A stretch of 5,764 nt of DNA, from positions 1 to 5,764 of the forward strand of contig CATJZR010000042.1 of the NCBI GenBank assembly GCA_949745625.1, read 5' to 3'. The notes below the pieces were generated by a model. That model was not told the origin of the DNA. It made no database searches and worked only from the letters and a program-made list of their open reading frames with translations. Positions 4,815-5,764 of this stretch are shown piece after piece. The DNA comes from an uncultured Eubacteriales bacterium. GTDB lineage: Bacteria > Bacillota > Clostridia > Christensenellales > Borkfalkiaceae. Numbering within the stretch: the first letter of the stretch is position 1; each line of letters opens with the position of its first letter. Both the position numbers and the translations under genes were made by a program.

Positions 4815-5764
4815 TTACTTGTGGTCTTTCCAGTAGCAGCAGTCCTTATATTTCTTCCCCGAACCGCAGGGGCAAGGGTCGTTTCTGCCGATACGCGTGT
4901 TTTTGTCCGCCACTTTGGGCTGAGCCTTACCGCCTATATTGGTAAACAATTCCTTGGGTGCTTCGGGGGCGCCGCCTACCGCTACGCTGCCGTCCGATAC
5001 GGGTTTTGCCGGCGCTGACGGCGCGGGGGCATCGGCTTTCCGAGCTTCCGCCGCGCGTTCGTCTGCAACCTGCCTTGCTCTTTCCGCTACCGACGGATTG
5101 AGCGCGCCGGGGCGGGGAATAGGTCTGCCCGGCTGAACGCGGACTATCCTGCCCTTTAAAAGACGGGAAACGGTTGTCGTCTGTATACGGTCAATCATTT
5201 CCATAAACATATCGTAGCCTTCCTGCTTATAGGCGATAACGGGGTCCTGCTGGGCGTAGCCGCGCAGACCGATACCCTTTCTGAGCTGGTCCATTGCGTC
5301 AATGTGGTCAATCCAGTTTCTGTCGACGGCGCGCAGCAACTCGTTACGCTCTATCTGGTAGTAATCTACCTGCATGTTTGTTTCCTGTCTGATATTAACT
5401 ATCTTCTGTTCGTAAGCCTTGGTAACTTCCTTGGTGATTTTGTTGATAGCCTGCTGGTACTCCCACTTGTCAAGCATATCCCGCGTAATTTCGAACGTAC
5501 ACTCGTCGGGATAAACCTTTTGTATAAGCGCCTCGTTCAACGCAACCTCGTCCCACTTTTCAGGCATAGCTTCAACATTGACCGTTTCCGCGACGATTTT
5601 TTCGATATAGTCGGGAATAAACTTTAAAATTTCATCGTGGATATTCTGTCCGCGCAACACCCTCATACGCTCGCCGTAAATCGTTTTACGCTGCTCGTTC
5701 ATAACCTCGTCGTATTGAAGGGTATGCTTTCTTATACCGAAGTTTCTGCCCTCTATAGCCCTCT
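4815..5764 (-). CDS. secA: Preprotein translocase ATPase SecA, C-terminal 315 residues (5' end cut by window edge)
   Basis: SecA is the ATP-driven motor that pushes secretory proteins through SecYEG at the cytoplasmic membrane. The visible part starts in the conserved segment EGRNFGIRKHTLQYDEVMN (codons continue past the right edge). It continues through the helical scaffold and wing region and the two-helix-finger neighbourhood NWIDHIDAMDQLRKGIGLRG (visible residues 149-168), followed by QQDPVIAYKQEGYDMF. A low-complexity Ala/Pro-rich linker (about 220-270) leads to the SEC-C zinc motif CPCGSGKKYKDCC, with Cys at visible residues 297, 299, 308 and 309; in known SecA proteins this end binds zinc, SecB and the ribosome or lipid. 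The nucleotide-binding motor domains are outside the window. The stop TAA at 4817-4815 is followed three bases later by the next gene. Confidence 0.98.
   Translation of the reverse strand, partial: RAIEGRNFGIRKHTLQYDEVMNEQRKTIYGERMRVLRGQNIHDEILKFIPDYIEKIVAETVNVEAMPEKWDEVALNEALIQKVYPDECTFEITRDMLDKWEYQQAINKITKEVTKAYEQKIVNIRQETNMQVDYYQIERNELLRAVDRNWIDHIDAMDQLRKGIGLRGYAQQDPVIAYKQEGYDMFMEMIDRIQTTTVSRLLKGRIVRVQPGRPIPRPGALNPSVAERARQVADERAAEARKADAPAPSAPAKPVSDGSVAVGGAPEAPKELFTNIGGKAQPKVADKNTRIGRNDPCPCGSGKKYKDCCYWKDHK

Overview
The window looks like chromosomal DNA of a Bacillota (Firmicutes), most likely a clostridial lineage. The support is a tRNA-Ile-type T-box leader in front of ileS, a SecA tail ending in the zinc-binding SEC-C motif, and secA and prfB lying close together in the same direction. 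I cannot place it to family from sequence alone. Core genes are of middling GC; one hypothetical gene and parts of the spacers are clearly AT-richer.

Every supported gene lies on the minus strand, so the transcriptional order runs from high to low coordinates. It starts with the C-terminal part of secA (cut by the right edge), then a 146-residue AT-rich gene for a tail-anchored membrane protein of unknown function. Next come repeat copy B, prfB (peptide chain release factor 2, read in one frame with no programmed frameshift), and a 134-base gap with a possible 33-residue membrane peptide whose stop overlaps the next start. Then follow tsaD (tRNA t6A synthesis), an AT-rich spacer with repeat copy A, an isoleucine T-box riboswitch with its terminator, and the N-terminal 480 codons of ileS (cut by the left edge). 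Functionally, prfB, tsaD and ileS all serve translation: termination, tRNA modification for ANN decoding, and charging of tRNA-Ile. SecA serves protein export.

The most unusual content is the pair of about 175-base intergenic repeats (1712-1890 and 4197-4372). They lie in the same orientation, one just upstream of the T-box/ileS transcription unit and one abutting the prfB ribosome binding site. Their outer blocks are nearly identical, but two long hairpin stems have different sequences in the two copies and still pair. That pattern suggests selection on structure rather than sequence. I do not recognise the element as a named family.
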